Shown here one piece after another: positions 25,133 to 34,229 of a stretch of 64,000 bases of DNA. Source of the stretch: Dokdonia sp. 4H-3-7-5 (GTDB lineage: Bacteria > Bacteroidota > Bacteroidia > Flavobacteriales > Flavobacteriaceae); NCBI RefSeq assembly GCF_000212355.1, contig NC_015496.1:2760001-2824000 (forward strand), given 5' to 3'. Within the stretch, counting starts at the first letter, position 1; each line of letters starts with the position of its first letter. The position numbers and the translations under genes were made by a program. Under the pieces are notes generated by a model that searched no databases, was not told where the DNA came from, and saw nothing but the letters and a program-made list of their open reading frames with translations.

Positions 25133-27652
25133 TTACATCTCGCTACCAAAGAAGATAGCGTTCATTAATAATTTATTAGTACCATACCAGAACGCTCTAA
25201 AGTTTGTATTATCTGTAAATAAAATAACCTCTCCACGTCCACTACTTTGGTGTACAAATGGTCTTGTTTCTGGAATTGCTTTTAGGTTAATTTTGGAAAT
25301 ATAACCAGCTTGTAAAGGAGTCTTAGTATACTGGATAGGGTTTTTATAACTGGTAGAGTCGGCTTTAACAAAAATAGTGGTGTTTCTAAATAAGGAAACC
25401 TTATCTCCTGTATATCCAAAGTTAATAGGGTGAGATCTATCTTGCTTTGCTTCAAAGATTGCTCCTCCTATTACTTGCGCACCGCTAAAATCTCTGCGCT
25501 GCTCAAAGCTCACATTCTTAGCAGGATTTTTAGTTTCCTCAAAGGAAATATTCAGCATTTTGTTCCCCTTGAACCAGTTGGCTACATTTTTATATCCTAT
25601 AAGTGTACCACCATCGCGTACCCATTGTTTAAGATCTTCTGTAGTCCCTTTATCTATAGCGCTTCCCCATAGATTAGGTAGAATGATATCTGTGTATTGA
25701 GATAAGTCTGTGCGTCCTAAACTCTTAGTGTCAAGTTTTGTGATACGCATATTATAACGTGTATCGAATAGATGCCAGATTTCTCCTGCATCGTACGGGT
25801 TAATGCCTTCTCCTACAATAATGGCAACTTTTGCAGGCTTGAGCGCTCTAAATTGATTACTACCCAGATCTATTCCTTGTGTAAGTCCGGTGCTTACAGC
25901 TTTGATGGTTATATGAGCGTCTTGAGCTACCTCATTTATAAAGGCATTTAACTCTTGCGGATTCAATGATTGATTTTGCACAGGAATCATAATAGTCCCA
26001 TAGTCATAAGTAGCACCTTCTAGGGTGAATTGCTCCATGCCAACTTTTGCTCTTATTCCTTTATTTAAGATACTGTTAAGTGCCTTAGGAGTATAGTAGT
26101 CATGCCATTCCATTAAGTATGCATAGGTACTTGAAGCTACGGCAGGCGTTGGTTTCATTGATAGTTCTTGAATCTCATTTCCAGCATTATTTAAAGATGC
26201 GTTTTCTGAGAAGTCTACACCAAAAGCTAGTGGGAAAGACCAAGCGCTAATATCATAAAATAAGCTGTCTTGAAATGTAGTTCGTTTTTCAAACATTGCT
26301 TTTATAAGACGGCTTTGTTTTTGGTTTTTTGGAACCATATAGCTCATTCCTTTTTTGAAGTTGCTATTACCTTCGGTAAAATCTTTAGCTACTTCATGCA
26401 CTTTAATTTTATGACGTTTTAGTATTTCGGCAAGGTGATAAGAGCTACTAGCGTCTTTTTCACTTCCAAAAACGTAGGCACCATTCGCTTTTTCGCCTCG
26501 AGCGTTATTAAAGAAATCGCGCTGATAGTCTAGTAATTTTGAACGCATTCCTTGCGCTGCTTCTAATGTGGATAAGATAGCAGTAAACTGATTGCGTATG
26601 GTGAATTTAAATTCTAGTAATCCATTTTCTGTTTCTTGAGCGTGGCCGCGGCTACTTCCTTGTTCAAAAAGAATCCCAATACCTCCATTTATATCTGGAA
26701 ATGTAGATCCTTTTCCATAGTAAAAATCATCAAAGCTTTCTTCTGTGTAGTAGAAGCTACCTATTTTATCTAGTGCTGCTGCGTGGTAATTACCTATTTG
26801 CTTTGTGAGCTCTTGGTTTAAGGCAGGCGTAAGTGGGTGTGTACGTGATTGTATTCCTGGCTGGAAGAAAAAACTACTGTTAGATCCCATCTCGTGGTGA
26901 TCTGTAAGAATATTAGGATACCAGTTATGGAAGGTATTGATGCGAGCACGGGATTCTGGAAGTTGTACAGGAAGCCAGTCGCGGTTCATGTCAAACCAGT
27001 AGTGGTTAGTACGTCCACCAGGCCATACCTCATTATATTCACGATCTTGTGGATCAGGATTGATGTTTATACTCTTATTAGTATTTGCCCAGTATGCAAA
27101 TCGTTGTAAACCATCTGGATTAAATGAGGGATCAAAAAGGATAACTGTGTTCTTAAGTAAATCATCGATTTTAGGGCCTTGTGCAGCGGCAAGATAGTAG
27201 GCAGCTACAAGTCCAGCATTTGCCCCAGAAGGCTCATTACCATGTATAGAAAGGCCTTGATATACTACGATAGGCATACCACTAGTATTTAAAGAACTGT
27301 TTCCGTTTTCTGTAAGTTTTACGTGCTCTGCGCGTATTGCTTCTAGGTTGTTATGATTGCTAGGAGAAGTTATTGTAAGTAAAAGAATAGGGCGACCCTC
27401 AAAAGTTTTACCTCTGTTTTCTATTGTAATTCTATCACTAGCAGCTGCGAGTGTACGCATGTACTCAGAAAGTTTATCATGACTTACGTGCCATTCTCCA
27501 GGCGTATAGCCTATAATGCTTTCTGGTGTAGGAATAGATTGATCATAAGTTACATCTTTAGGAAGATAGTAATCCATATCTACACTGCCAGTTTGAGCAA
27601 GTGTGTTAAGGCAACTTAATAGTAGGGTAGTAAGTGTAAGTAATAAACGCAT
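25133..27652 (-). CDS. M14-family zinc carboxypeptidase, exported
   Basis: 839 residues with a signal peptide (MRLLLTLTTLLLSCLNTLAQ). The peptidase domain (about 45-360) has the zinc ligands in GLSIHGNEPSG (H-x-x-E) and ILTDHHEMGSN, and the catalytic Glu region in GIGILFEQGSSRG. The other 450 residues include a late ThuA/glutamine-amidotransferase-like segment (YTDIILPNLWGSAIDKG, WVRDGGTLIGYKN) and a C-terminal domain. This is a common architecture of large secreted M14 proteins in Bacteroidota. It probably degrades extracellular or periplasmic peptides. Confidence 0.9.
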   Translation of the reverse strand: MRLLLTLTTLLLSCLNTLAQTGSVDMDYYLPKDVTYDQSIPTPESIIGYTPGEWHVSHDKLSEYMRTLAAASDRITIENRGKTFEGRPILLLTITSPSNHNNLEAIRAEHVKLTENGNSSLNTSGMPIVVYQGLSIHGNEPSGANAGLVAAYYLAAAQGPKIDDLLKNTVILFDPSFNPDGLQRFAYWANTNKSININPDPQDREYNEVWPGGRTNHYWFDMNRDWLPVQLPESRARINTFHNWYPNILTDHHEMGSNSSFFFQPGIQSRTHPLTPALNQELTKQIGNYHAAALDKIGSFYYTEESFDDFYYGKGSTFPDINGGIGILFEQGSSRGHAQETENGLLEFKFTIRNQFTAILSTLEAAQGMRSKLLDYQRDFFNNARGEKANGAYVFGSEKDASSSYHLAEILKRHKIKVHEVAKDFTEGNSNFKKGMSYMVPKNQKQSRLIKAMFEKRTTFQDSLFYDISAWSFPLAFGVDFSENASLNNAGNEIQELSMKPTPAVASSTYAYLMEWHDYYTPKALNSILNKGIRAKVGMEQFTLEGATYDYGTIMIPVQNQSLNPQELNAFINEVAQDAHITIKAVSTGLTQGIDLGSNQFRALKPAKVAIIVGEGINPYDAGEIWHLFDTRYNMRITKLDTKSLGRTDLSQYTDIILPNLWGSAIDKGTTEDLKQWVRDGGTLIGYKNVANWFKGNKMLNISFEETKNPAKNVSFEQRRDFSGAQVIGGAIFEAKQDRSHPINFGYTGDKVSLFRNTTIFVKADSTSYKNPIQYTKTPLQAGYISKINLKAIPETRPFVHQSSGRGEVILFTDNTNFRAFWYGTNKLLMNAIFFGSEM

Positions 27653-27762
27653 TCTTTTGGTCGATTTAAAGTTTTTACGCTTTAAAAGTAAACAAAAGAA
27701 ATCGTGCTCGCACGTGAGAAGTGTAAACTCAAATAATAACTACTAGTAAATGAAAATTAATA

Positions 27763-28509
27763 TTATTTACGTTCCATTTTATCAAGATACCCACAAGCTG
27801 CTCCTATAATACCTGCATGATTTTTCGTTTTGGCAGCGACAATAGGGATATCTGTAGTAAGATATTTTTCAAATTCCTCCATGTGTTTGCTTATGCCACC
27901 ACCTATGATGTAGTGGTTAGGAGTACAAATCAACTCTACATTTTTTAAGAAAAAATTAAAACGCTCTGCCCATTCTTTGTAAGTCAAGTCTTCTGCTTTG
28001 CGTACAGAGTTTGCTGCATATTGTTCAATAGGCTTTTTCTTGTATGGTAAACGACCTAATTCAAAATTAGGGATGAGCTGGCCATTATAAAATAATCCAG
28101 AACCTATTCCAGTTCCTACGGTTATTACCGCTACAAGACCTTTTAGATTTTTTCCGGCGCCATATCTTACTTCTGCAAGGCCAGCTGCATCTGCATCATT
28201 TATGGCAGAGCATGGAAGTCCTGTTTTTTCGGTAAAAAGCTCGTCTATTTGAACACCTTGCCAGCTTTTATGCATATTTCCGTAAGCCATGGCTTTACCA
28301 TCAACCACGACTGTAGGAAAACCTACACCTATGGGACCTGTCCAATTAAAATGTTTCACAAGTTCTTGTACACACTTTGCAATAGCTTTGGGTTTTGCTG
28401 GACGCGGTGTTTCTATTCTAAAACGTTCTCCTAGATATTCTTGAGTTTCGAGATCTACGGGAACTCCTTTAATTCCAGTTCCGCCTATGTCTATGCCTAG
28501 TATTTGCAT
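27763..28509 (-). CDS. ppgK: Polyphosphate glucokinase, ROK family
   Basis: 248 residues from ATG 28509; the longer frame to 28563 lacks conservation ahead of the first beta strand. [15 protein letters not shown] is the first phosphate-binding motif; [15 protein letters not shown] and [16 protein letters not shown] are the ROK phosphate-2 and catalytic regions, with the catalytic Asp in NDAD. PpgK phosphorylates glucose with polyphosphate or ATP. The usual ROK zinc cluster CxCGxxGC is missing, as in PpgK proteins. Confidence 0.88.
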   Translation of the reverse strand: MQILGIDIGGTGIKGVPVDLETQEYLGERFRIETPRPAKPKAIAKCVQELVKHFNWTGPIGVGFPTVVVDGKAMAYGNMHKSWQGVQIDELFTEKTGLPCSAINDADAAGLAEVRYGAGKNLKGLVAVITVGTGIGSGLFYNGQLIPNFELGRLPYKKKPIEQYAANSVRKAEDLTYKEWAERFNFFLKNVELICTPNHYIIGGGISKHMEEFEKYLTTDIPIVAAKTKNHAGIIGAACGYLDKMERK

Positions 28510-28578
28510 GTAGTGATGGTTTGCTTTGGGAAGTGAAAGATAGGAATTTTGAATAAAACTCAAAGAATGATCTCTAAG

Positions 28579-28600
28579 TTACGCTTTCGCGAAAGCGTAA
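28579..28600. repeat. Iterated palindrome, the longest copy in the window
   Basis: A 22-base perfect palindrome, the core GCTTTCGCGAAAGC extended by TTAC and GTAA, in the gap between ppgK and the AI-2E-type permease gene. Confidence 0.95.
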
Positions 28601-28619
28601 CCATCCTAATTACAACTTT

Positions 28620-29657
28620 TTAAAGTACTTCGGTTTCTTTATTAGAAATCTCTTTGCCATATTCATGCTTATAAATCTTAACGATAAGTAGAAAAATACT
28701 AACTACAATAGGTCCAAAAATCAAACCGATAAAACCGAAAAGAGGCACACCTACAATCACACCAATAATTGTTACTAACGGATGCACATCTGCAAGTCGT
28801 TTCTGTATCACTAATCTAAATAAATTATCTGTAGATCCCACAACGATAATTCCGTACAACGCAAGGACTATAGATTGCCAAACATCACCAGCCGCATATA
28901 AGATTATACATACTGGAATTACACCTAAGGCGGTCCCGACAAATGGAATCATAGAGCCAACGGTTACTATGGCAAACCAGAAAAAAGGATCTTCTACACC
29001 TAAAATTAAGAAACCTATGAGCGCTACAGCCCCTTGTAAGAGCGCTACTAGCGGTATCCCGATTGCATTAGACTTCACAAGATCTACACTATCTTTTCCT
29101 ATTAACTTTAAGTTTTTATCACTAAGCGGGATATACTCTAATAGGGATTCTCTAAATGTTCTTCTATTAGTGAGCATATAATAAAGCATAAAGTACATGA
29201 TTCCTATAGCGATAAAGATGTTAAACGTACTTCCTACGAGGCCTTGAAGATTATTACTAACCCATTCTGTAATGGAGCTTGTATCTATTGAACTAGCGAG
29301 ATCCATCCCAAAACTAGCCTCTAAAGATGATAATTCCGTTTTTAAGATATCTATAACTTTTCCGCTGTTTTCTACAGCCTTACTTATTTTAGAACTAAGC
29401 ATAAGTACAAGTCCAGCGATAGGGAGAAGGATTACAAGAAAAGAAGCCGTCATTAACAATCCGGCTGCGACACCTGGATTCCACTTACGTTTTTTTACAA
29501 GATGACCTTGCCATTTGCGCATTAGTACAAATAGCGTGATTGCTCCCAATACTCCTGAGAGATAGGTTGCCATTTCTTTAAAAATAAGCCATCCTAATAG
29601 TATAATTAGGAAAATAACAAAGGCTTGTCTAAGTAATCCAGGTTTTATTGATTGCAT
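28620..29657 (-). CDS. AI-2E (PerM/TqsA) family permease
   Basis: 345 residues with about eight hydrophobic segments, including a C-terminal group (GVEDPFFWFAIVTVGSMIPF, then VGVPLFGFIGLIFGPIVVSI) and a soluble central region (about 80-150), matching the AI-2E transporter family. Family members export AI-2 or act as ion antiporters; which applies here is unknown. ATG at 29657, three bases after the VOC gene, so they share an operon. Confidence 0.88.
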   Translation of the reverse strand: MQSIKPGLLRQAFVIFLIILLGWLIFKEMATYLSGVLGAITLFVLMRKWQGHLVKKRKWNPGVAAGLLMTASFLVILLPIAGLVLMLSSKISKAVENSGKVIDILKTELSSLEASFGMDLASSIDTSSITEWVSNNLQGLVGSTFNIFIAIGIMYFMLYYMLTNRRTFRESLLEYIPLSDKNLKLIGKDSVDLVKSNAIGIPLVALLQGAVALIGFLILGVEDPFFWFAIVTVGSMIPFVGTALGVIPVCIILYAAGDVWQSIVLALYGIIVVGSTDNLFRLVIQKRLADVHPLVTIIGVIVGVPLFGFIGLIFGPIVVSIFLLIVKIYKHEYGKEISNKETEVL

Positions 29658-29660
29658 ATA

Positions 29661-30086
29661 TTATGTTGCAAAGATTTGAGAATCATCTTTAAAGGCTTTA
29701 AATTCTAAAGCATTGCCGCAAGGGTCATAAAAAAACATAGTAGACTGTTCTCCTACAAGTCCTTCAAAGCGGGTATATGGAGCTATTACAAAAGTAACGT
29801 GGGGTGCAATTTCCTTAGCAAATTTTTGAAATTGATTCCATTCTAAAACCACTCCAAAATGAGGAACAGGCACAGCTTTACCATCCACCTCATTGCGAAC
29901 TTCATCAACTATTGATTTTTCTTTATAATGAATCACTAGCTGGTGCCCAAAAAAATTAAAATCTACCCAATGGTCACTGCTGCGACCTTCGGGTAGATTT
30001 AAAATATCTCTATAAAAAACTCTTGCTTTCTCTACGTCATCTACGGGGATAGCGAGGTGGAATGGTCGTACTGTCATAGTGGTCAT
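29661..30086 (-). CDS. VOC (glyoxalase/bleomycin-resistance-like) family protein
   Basis: 141 residues, one vicinal-oxygen-chelate domain. FHLAIPVDDVEKARVFYRDIL is given as FHLAIPVDDV and ARVFYRDIL, the typical first beta-alpha unit with a His metal ligand; FFYDPCGNALEFKAF holds the distal Glu ligand. Probably a metal-dependent dioxygenase- or lyase-like enzyme of unknown substrate. Upstream of the permease by three bases. Confidence 0.88.
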   Translation of the reverse strand: MTTMTVRPFHLAIPVDDVEKARVFYRDILNLPEGRSSDHWVDFNFFGHQLVIHYKEKSIVDEVRNEVDGKAVPVPHFGVVLEWNQFQKFAKEIAPHVTFVIAPYTRFEGLVGEQSTMFFYDPCGNALEFKAFKDDSQIFAT

Positions 30087-30122
30087 TTTTTAAGTACTAA
30101 TTTACACCATTTTTTGTTTTGT

Positions 30123-30320
30123 TTATTTTTCAGATGCAATAGTATCAGTATCTTTTCTATGTTTAAGTAATGAGATGCCTGCAAAGAAAAATACTACGCC
30201 AAGTATAGTAAATGCCCATGGACTCATACCAGTACTTAAACTTCCAAATATTCCCATAACGCCCAGCACTAACATTATTGCCCCTGCAACAAGCGCTATT
30301 ACTCCTATAATCTTAATCAT
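30123..30320 (-). CDS. Small two-helix membrane protein
   Basis: 65 residues: helix 1 (about 3-25, IIGVIALVAGAIMLVLGVMG), a short SLSTGMSPWAF loop, helix 2 (about 36-53, TILGVVFFFAGISLL) and a basic/acidic tail HRKDTDTIASEK. It resembles DUF3185-like small proteins, but that is weak. It lies 36 bases ahead of the VOC gene in the same direction. Confidence 0.6.
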   Translation of the reverse strand: MIKIIGVIALVAGAIMLVLGVMGIFGSLSTGMSPWAFTILGVVFFFAGISLLKHRKDTDTIASEK

Positions 30321-30491
30321 AATGTAAAATTTTATGTTTAGAATTTAAAAGTAATTGATATTAAAGATGGTAATGCATTACTTAACACCGCATTATTATA
30401 CATTTAATATGACTTTGTGAATATGAGGTAATAATTGACAGAGTTTGGAAAAGCAGTTTTCATTTTGTGGGGTAGTAGCGGCACTTTTATT

Positions 30492-30499
30492 TAAATTTG
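30492..30499 (+). promoter_or_regulatory. Minus-7 box of hisF
   Basis: TAAATTTG, a full TAnnTTTG match, 33 bases before the hisF start. A TTG lies 24 bases upstream (30465-30467), longer spacing than usual, so strength is uncertain. Confidence 0.5.
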
Positions 30500-30532
30500 C
30501 ATCCTTTAATACTAATCTTTTAGACGTTCCGC

Positions 30533-31288
30533 GTGATTACAAAACGAATTATCCCTTGTCTTGATATTAAAAATGGTAGAACTGTAAAAGGAACTAACTT
30601 TGTAAACTTGCGTGATGCTGGAGATCCAGTAGAGCTTGCAAAGCTATACTCTAATACTGGTGCAGATGAGCTTGTTTTTCTAGATATATCTGCAACAGAA
30701 GAACGTCGTAAGACCCTTGCAGATCTAGTATTGCGAGTAGCATCACAAGTAAATATCCCATTTACAGTAGGCGGAGGAATCTCATCTGTAGAAGATGTAG
30801 ATATCTTACTACAAAACGGAGCAGATAAAGTTTCTATTAATTCTAGTGCTGTAAAAAGACCAGAATTGATAAATGAATTAGTAGCAAAATTTGGTTCTCA
30901 GTGTATCGTCGTAGCTATAGATGCAAAGTTTATAGATGGCGAGTGGATAGTACATTTAGTAGGTGGTAAAGTACCTACAGAGCTAAATCTTTTTGATTGG
31001 GCAAAAGAGGTAGAAGTTCGTGGAGCAGGAGAAATCTTATTTACCTCAATGGATAATGATGGTACAAAAGACGGATTTGCAAATGAAGCACTAGCGAGAC
31101 TTTCTGAAAGTTTAAATATACCGATTATCGCCAGTGGTGGTGCGGGAAATATGCAACACTTTGCAGATACTTTTATAGAAGGTAAGGCAGACGCAGCACT
31201 AGCGGCAAGTGTATTTCACTTTAAAGAAATAGAAATAACAGATTTAAAACAAGAGTTAACTTCGCAAGGAATAGCGATGAGATTATAA
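30533..31288 (+). CDS. hisF: Imidazole glycerol phosphate synthase cyclase subunit
   Basis: 251-residue TIM barrel. The start is GTG at 30533, giving [20 protein letters not shown] with the catalytic Asp in CLD; the second catalytic Asp is in [11 protein letters not shown]; phosphate-binding loops FTVGGGIS and IIASGGAGN are present. It makes IGP and AICAR from PRFAR and ammonia supplied by HisH. hisIE follows by 22 bases, but no other his gene is adjacent, so the pathway genes are split. Confidence 0.95.
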   Translation: MITKRIIPCLDIKNGRTVKGTNFVNLRDAGDPVELAKLYSNTGADELVFLDISATEERRKTLADLVLRVASQVNIPFTVGGGISSVEDVDILLQNGADKVSINSSAVKRPELINELVAKFGSQCIVVAIDAKFIDGEWIVHLVGGKVPTELNLFDWAKEVEVRGAGEILFTSMDNDGTKDGFANEALARLSESLNIPIIASGGAGNMQHFADTFIEGKADAALAASVFHFKEIEITDLKQELTSQGIAMRL

Positions 31289-31310
31289 CACTCGTTCATA
31301 AAAAAAAGTA

Positions 31311-31910
31311 ATGGAAATAGATTTTAAAAAATACGAGAATGGTCTCGTACCAGCAATCATTCAAGATTCAAGAACTAAGAATGTCTTGATGCTAGGTTTT
31401 ATGAATAATGAGGCTTATGAGAAGACGATTGCTACAAATAAAGTAACATTCTATAGTCGCTCTAAGCAACGTCTATGGACAAAGGGAGAGGAGACTAAGA
31501 ATTACTTATTGCTAGATAACATCAAGAACGATTGTGATAATGATGCACTGCTTATCCAGGTAACACCACAAGGACCTACGTGTCACAAAGGAACAGATAC
31601 TTGCTGGGGAGAGCGCAATAAAAGTAACTTCAGTTTCTTAACTCAACTAGAAGAAATTATAGAAGATCGTTGGAATAATAGGGAAAATGCAGATTCATAT
31701 GTTGCCTCCTTATTTAATAGCGGTATCAATAAGGTAGCCCAAAAAGTAGGAGAAGAAGCAGTAGAGGTTGTAATAGAAGCAAAGGATGATAATGATCACT
31801 TATTCTTAAATGAAAGTGCAGATCTTCTTTTTCACATCATGGTACTATTACAAGCAAAAGGTTTCCATTTACGTGATGTAGAGAAAACTCTTATATCCAG
31901 ACATAAATAA
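31311..31910 (+). CDS. hisIE: Bifunctional phosphoribosyl-AMP cyclohydrolase / phosphoribosyl-ATP pyrophosphatase
   Basis: 199 residues. HisI domain (about 1-105): TFYSRSKQRLWTKGE, DCDNDALLIQV with the metal-binding Asp residues and the paired Cys in PTCHKGTDTCW. HisE domain (about 110-199): SYVASLFNSGINKVAQKVGEEAVEVVIEA, written in parts SYVASLFNSG and KVGEEAVEVVIEA, the MazG-like pyrophosphatase signature. It performs steps 2 and 3 of histidine synthesis. Ends at a convergent hairpin. Confidence 0.95.
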   Translation: MEIDFKKYENGLVPAIIQDSRTKNVLMLGFMNNEAYEKTIATNKVTFYSRSKQRLWTKGEETKNYLLLDNIKNDCDNDALLIQVTPQGPTCHKGTDTCWGERNKSNFSFLTQLEEIIEDRWNNRENADSYVASLFNSGINKVAQKVGEEAVEVVIEAKDDNDHLFLNESADLLFHIMVLLQAKGFHLRDVEKTLISRHK

Positions 31911-31918
31911 AAAATCAA

Positions 31919-31948
31919 TGGAGAAGTAGCAATAATACTACTTCTCCA
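31919..31948. terminator. Hairpin between convergent hisIE and S41 peptidase genes
   Basis: An 11-base perfect stem (TGGAGAAGTAG / CTACTTCTCCA) with an eight-base loop; the flanking A-tract favours termination in the minus direction, while the T-tract in the plus direction is weak. Confidence 0.65.
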
Positions 31949-31970
31949 GTTGACCAGCTATCACACTTAA

Positions 31971-33212
31971 TTAGTTGTTATTTGCTATAATTTCTAAGGT
32001 TTGAGTAATCCAGTCCCTGTCAAAACTTAATTTGATTTCTGGTTGTACACCTACATATTCATAATTGATAAATTTATGAAAATTCATATCTGTAGGGTAT
32101 ATTGCAAAATGACCAGATGGTGATTCAATTAGATTTCCATAATTAGAACCATAAGCAAGAGCTCCGTAAGTTCTCTGTCCTAAATGTTTTGCATTTTTTA
32201 ATCCTCTCAATTTGAGAGTAAATTGCTCACCATTACTTCCACACCAGAAGTTTGTAATGACATAAACATTCATTTTGTTCTTTTTAAATATTTTATAAAA
32301 TGGATCTGAATATTTAGAATTACCTCCAGAATTATCACGTAGATCAACAATAATATTTTTTGCAGTAAACTTATCTTTTGTTTCTTCATAAAATTTCTTG
32401 TAAGCACTTACTTTTTCTTCGTTATTAGAAAAAGCACCCATATATACATACTGCGTGTCTGGCGTAAGTTGTTTAAATTCCCAATCTATTTGGTCTTGCT
32501 TTACCTCAGAAATCATATTTGTTGCTTCTTTTTTAAGATGCCATAAGCGTCCGTTAGAATGTAATAAACCTCTCACATATCTTAACTTACCGCCTGGAAT
32601 ATCGCTTGTAAGTACATCATACATATTTTCGCCATTTGGAGTAATTCTGTAAGCGATTTGTCCAGGAATCCAGCCTTTATTACTAGAGGTAAGTACAACT
32701 CCTTCATAAGCATCACCTTTCTTAATAACGCCTACGGTCATAGAATCTTTTCTTTCATAAATACCTTCTAGACTTTCAAAAGACTTCTCAGATAATGTTG
32801 CTATAAGCTCTTCAATACTCGTACTGGTCTTAGGATGATTCTTAAATAGTTCGCTTTCGCGAAAACGGTTCAAAGCTACATTCTCATCTACCATTTCGGA
32901 GGTGATTACAGGCTTTATATGGCGTATGTGAGCATGTTTGTCCTTTACAACAGATAGTAGCGTGTTGAGCTTAGAAAAGCAATCTGTCACATTCATTTGT
33001 TCAGTTACTTCTCGCTCTAATTTTTTTAAGGTGGTTGTGTATTCTGAGAGTTTATCTCCTTTCATTTGTTTCTTAAATGAAGTCATTTCTTTTATTTGTT
33101 CATTAATAAAAGAGAGTTCCTCTACGCAGTTGCACGTTTGAGTAGATTGTGCTTTCGCGAAAGCGGAAAAAAGAAAAAAAACGGCTATTGAAAGTGTGAT
33201 AAGTGTTTTCAT
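31971..33212 (-). CDS. S41 (C-terminal-processing-like) peptidase, exported
   Basis: 413 residues. The signal peptide MKTLITLSIAVFFLFSAFAK ends with AKA-Q, and that AxA site is encoded by a palindrome copy (33151-33164). The N-terminal region is helical with CNCVEEL. The catalytic region has IVDLRDNSGGNSKYSDPFY and the nucleophile region FWCGSNGEQFTLKLR, in which Ser of GSNGE replaces the usual SAGE. A second palindrome (32855-32864) reads RFRES. No PDZ domain is obvious. Likely a periplasmic or surface protease. Confidence 0.85.
   Translation of the reverse strand: MKTLITLSIAVFFLFSAFAKAQSTQTCNCVEELSFINEQIKEMTSFKKQMKGDKLSEYTTTLKKLEREVTEQMNVTDCFSKLNTLLSVVKDKHAHIRHIKPVITSEMVDENVALNRFRESELFKNHPKTSTSIEELIATLSEKSFESLEGIYERKDSMTVGVIKKGDAYEGVVLTSSNKGWIPGQIAYRITPNGENMYDVLTSDIPGGKLRYVRGLLHSNGRLWHLKKEATNMISEVKQDQIDWEFKQLTPDTQYVYMGAFSNNEEKVSAYKKFYEETKDKFTAKNIIVDLRDNSGGNSKYSDPFYKIFKKNKMNVYVITNFWCGSNGEQFTLKLRGLKNAKHLGQRTYGALAYGSNYGNLIESPSGHFAIYPTDMNFHKFINYEYVGVQPEIKLSFDRDWITQTLEIIANNN
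32855..32864. repeat. Iterated palindrome core in the S41 peptidase gene
   Basis: TTTCGCGAAA core with near-complete arms; read RFRES. Confidence 0.9.
33151..33164. repeat. Iterated palindrome at the S41 signal-peptide cleavage site
   Basis: Perfect 14-base copy; read AFAKA, giving the AKA cleavage motif. Confidence 0.95.
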
Positions 33213-33314
33213 AATAGATGATTTTAAAGATTAATTCTAAAAACTTGATGAGACAAATCTAGAATTACAAAACCAACAAACTCAATAAATACAGTGCTTT
33301 GGGGTGAGATGTCC

Positions 33315-34109
33315 TTAGTTTGTGGTAAAATCTAAGGCTTCTTTTGTGCTAAGTGTAAAAGTTTTAGACACGGGTATAAAGATTTCATGCGAGAGAACGA
33401 GGCCTAACTTACCAACTTCTGTTTTGTAGGATAAAAAATGCGAAGGATTTATTAAATAAGAGCGATGCGTTCTCATCATACTAGGCAGTGATTTTTCTAG
33501 GTGAGATAATCGAGCTCTAATTAATTGTTTTCTATAGGAGCCATTGTCTTGAAAATGAATTTCTACATAATTATCTGACGCTTCTAATGCTATTAAATCT
33601 GATAAGAATAACCTGATTCCTTCATAATTACCATCACCTTTTATTTCTATTTTTTGCTCTTCAATCTGCTTTTGTTTATACTTCCCAAATCCAAAACGCC
33701 CTATGAGAACTATAGGGGAAATGGTAAGAACTGCAGGAAGAAAAATAGAAGTTAGATAGTAGTAAAGAGAGTATGGGTTAGGTTCGTCACGTACTACTAC
33801 GTACATGTAAAAACTACGCATTACGACAAATGACCAAATAACAAACAGAAGAAAAAAGCTAATCTCGTTAATAAGTAACCATTGGTTTTTAGTTTTTTTA
33901 AATAACCAATATTGAAATGGTAGTATGGTAACATAGCAAAGTGCGCCCAGAAGACCGTAAAGTGATAAGATAAATAGACGTTCACTATCATGTAGCTGAG
34001 AAACATCAAGTGGCTCTGTAAAATATAGAAATGTAAAAATCCACAAAGCCATGCCTAAACCTATAATAAGGTGATGTTTTACGGAAGGATCGAAAGGGTA
34101 TTTTTTCAA
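33315..34109 (-). CDS. LytTR DNA-binding regulator with membrane sensor part
   Basis: 264 residues. About four hydrophobic helices (residues 12-140, for example HHLIIGLGMALWIFTFLYF) are followed by a LytTR domain (about 165-260): LIALEASDNYVEIHFQDNG, HLEKSLPSMMRTHRSYLINP, a standard LytTR signature. Such fusions act as membrane-anchored response regulators without a receiver domain. Start is TTG at 34109; no in-frame ATG. Targets unknown; the S41 peptidase gene 102 bases downstream is a candidate. Confidence 0.85.
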   Translation of the reverse strand: MKKYPFDPSVKHHLIIGLGMALWIFTFLYFTEPLDVSQLHDSERLFILSLYGLLGALCYVTILPFQYWLFKKTKNQWLLINEISFFLLFVIWSFVVMRSFYMYVVVRDEPNPYSLYYYLTSIFLPAVLTISPIVLIGRFGFGKYKQKQIEEQKIEIKGDGNYEGIRLFLSDLIALEASDNYVEIHFQDNGSYRKQLIRARLSHLEKSLPSMMRTHRSYLINPSHFLSYKTEVGKLGLVLSHEIFIPVSKTFTLSTKEALDFTTN

Positions 34110-34229
34110 TATGAATTATTTTAATTTCAAATTATAAAAATTCACTTCTCTAGTAACTATAATATATACTGAAAGGTAATCGCTATAAAATGCCTAAGAA
34201 GAATTTCTTAAACTTAAGAATTAGGAGTT

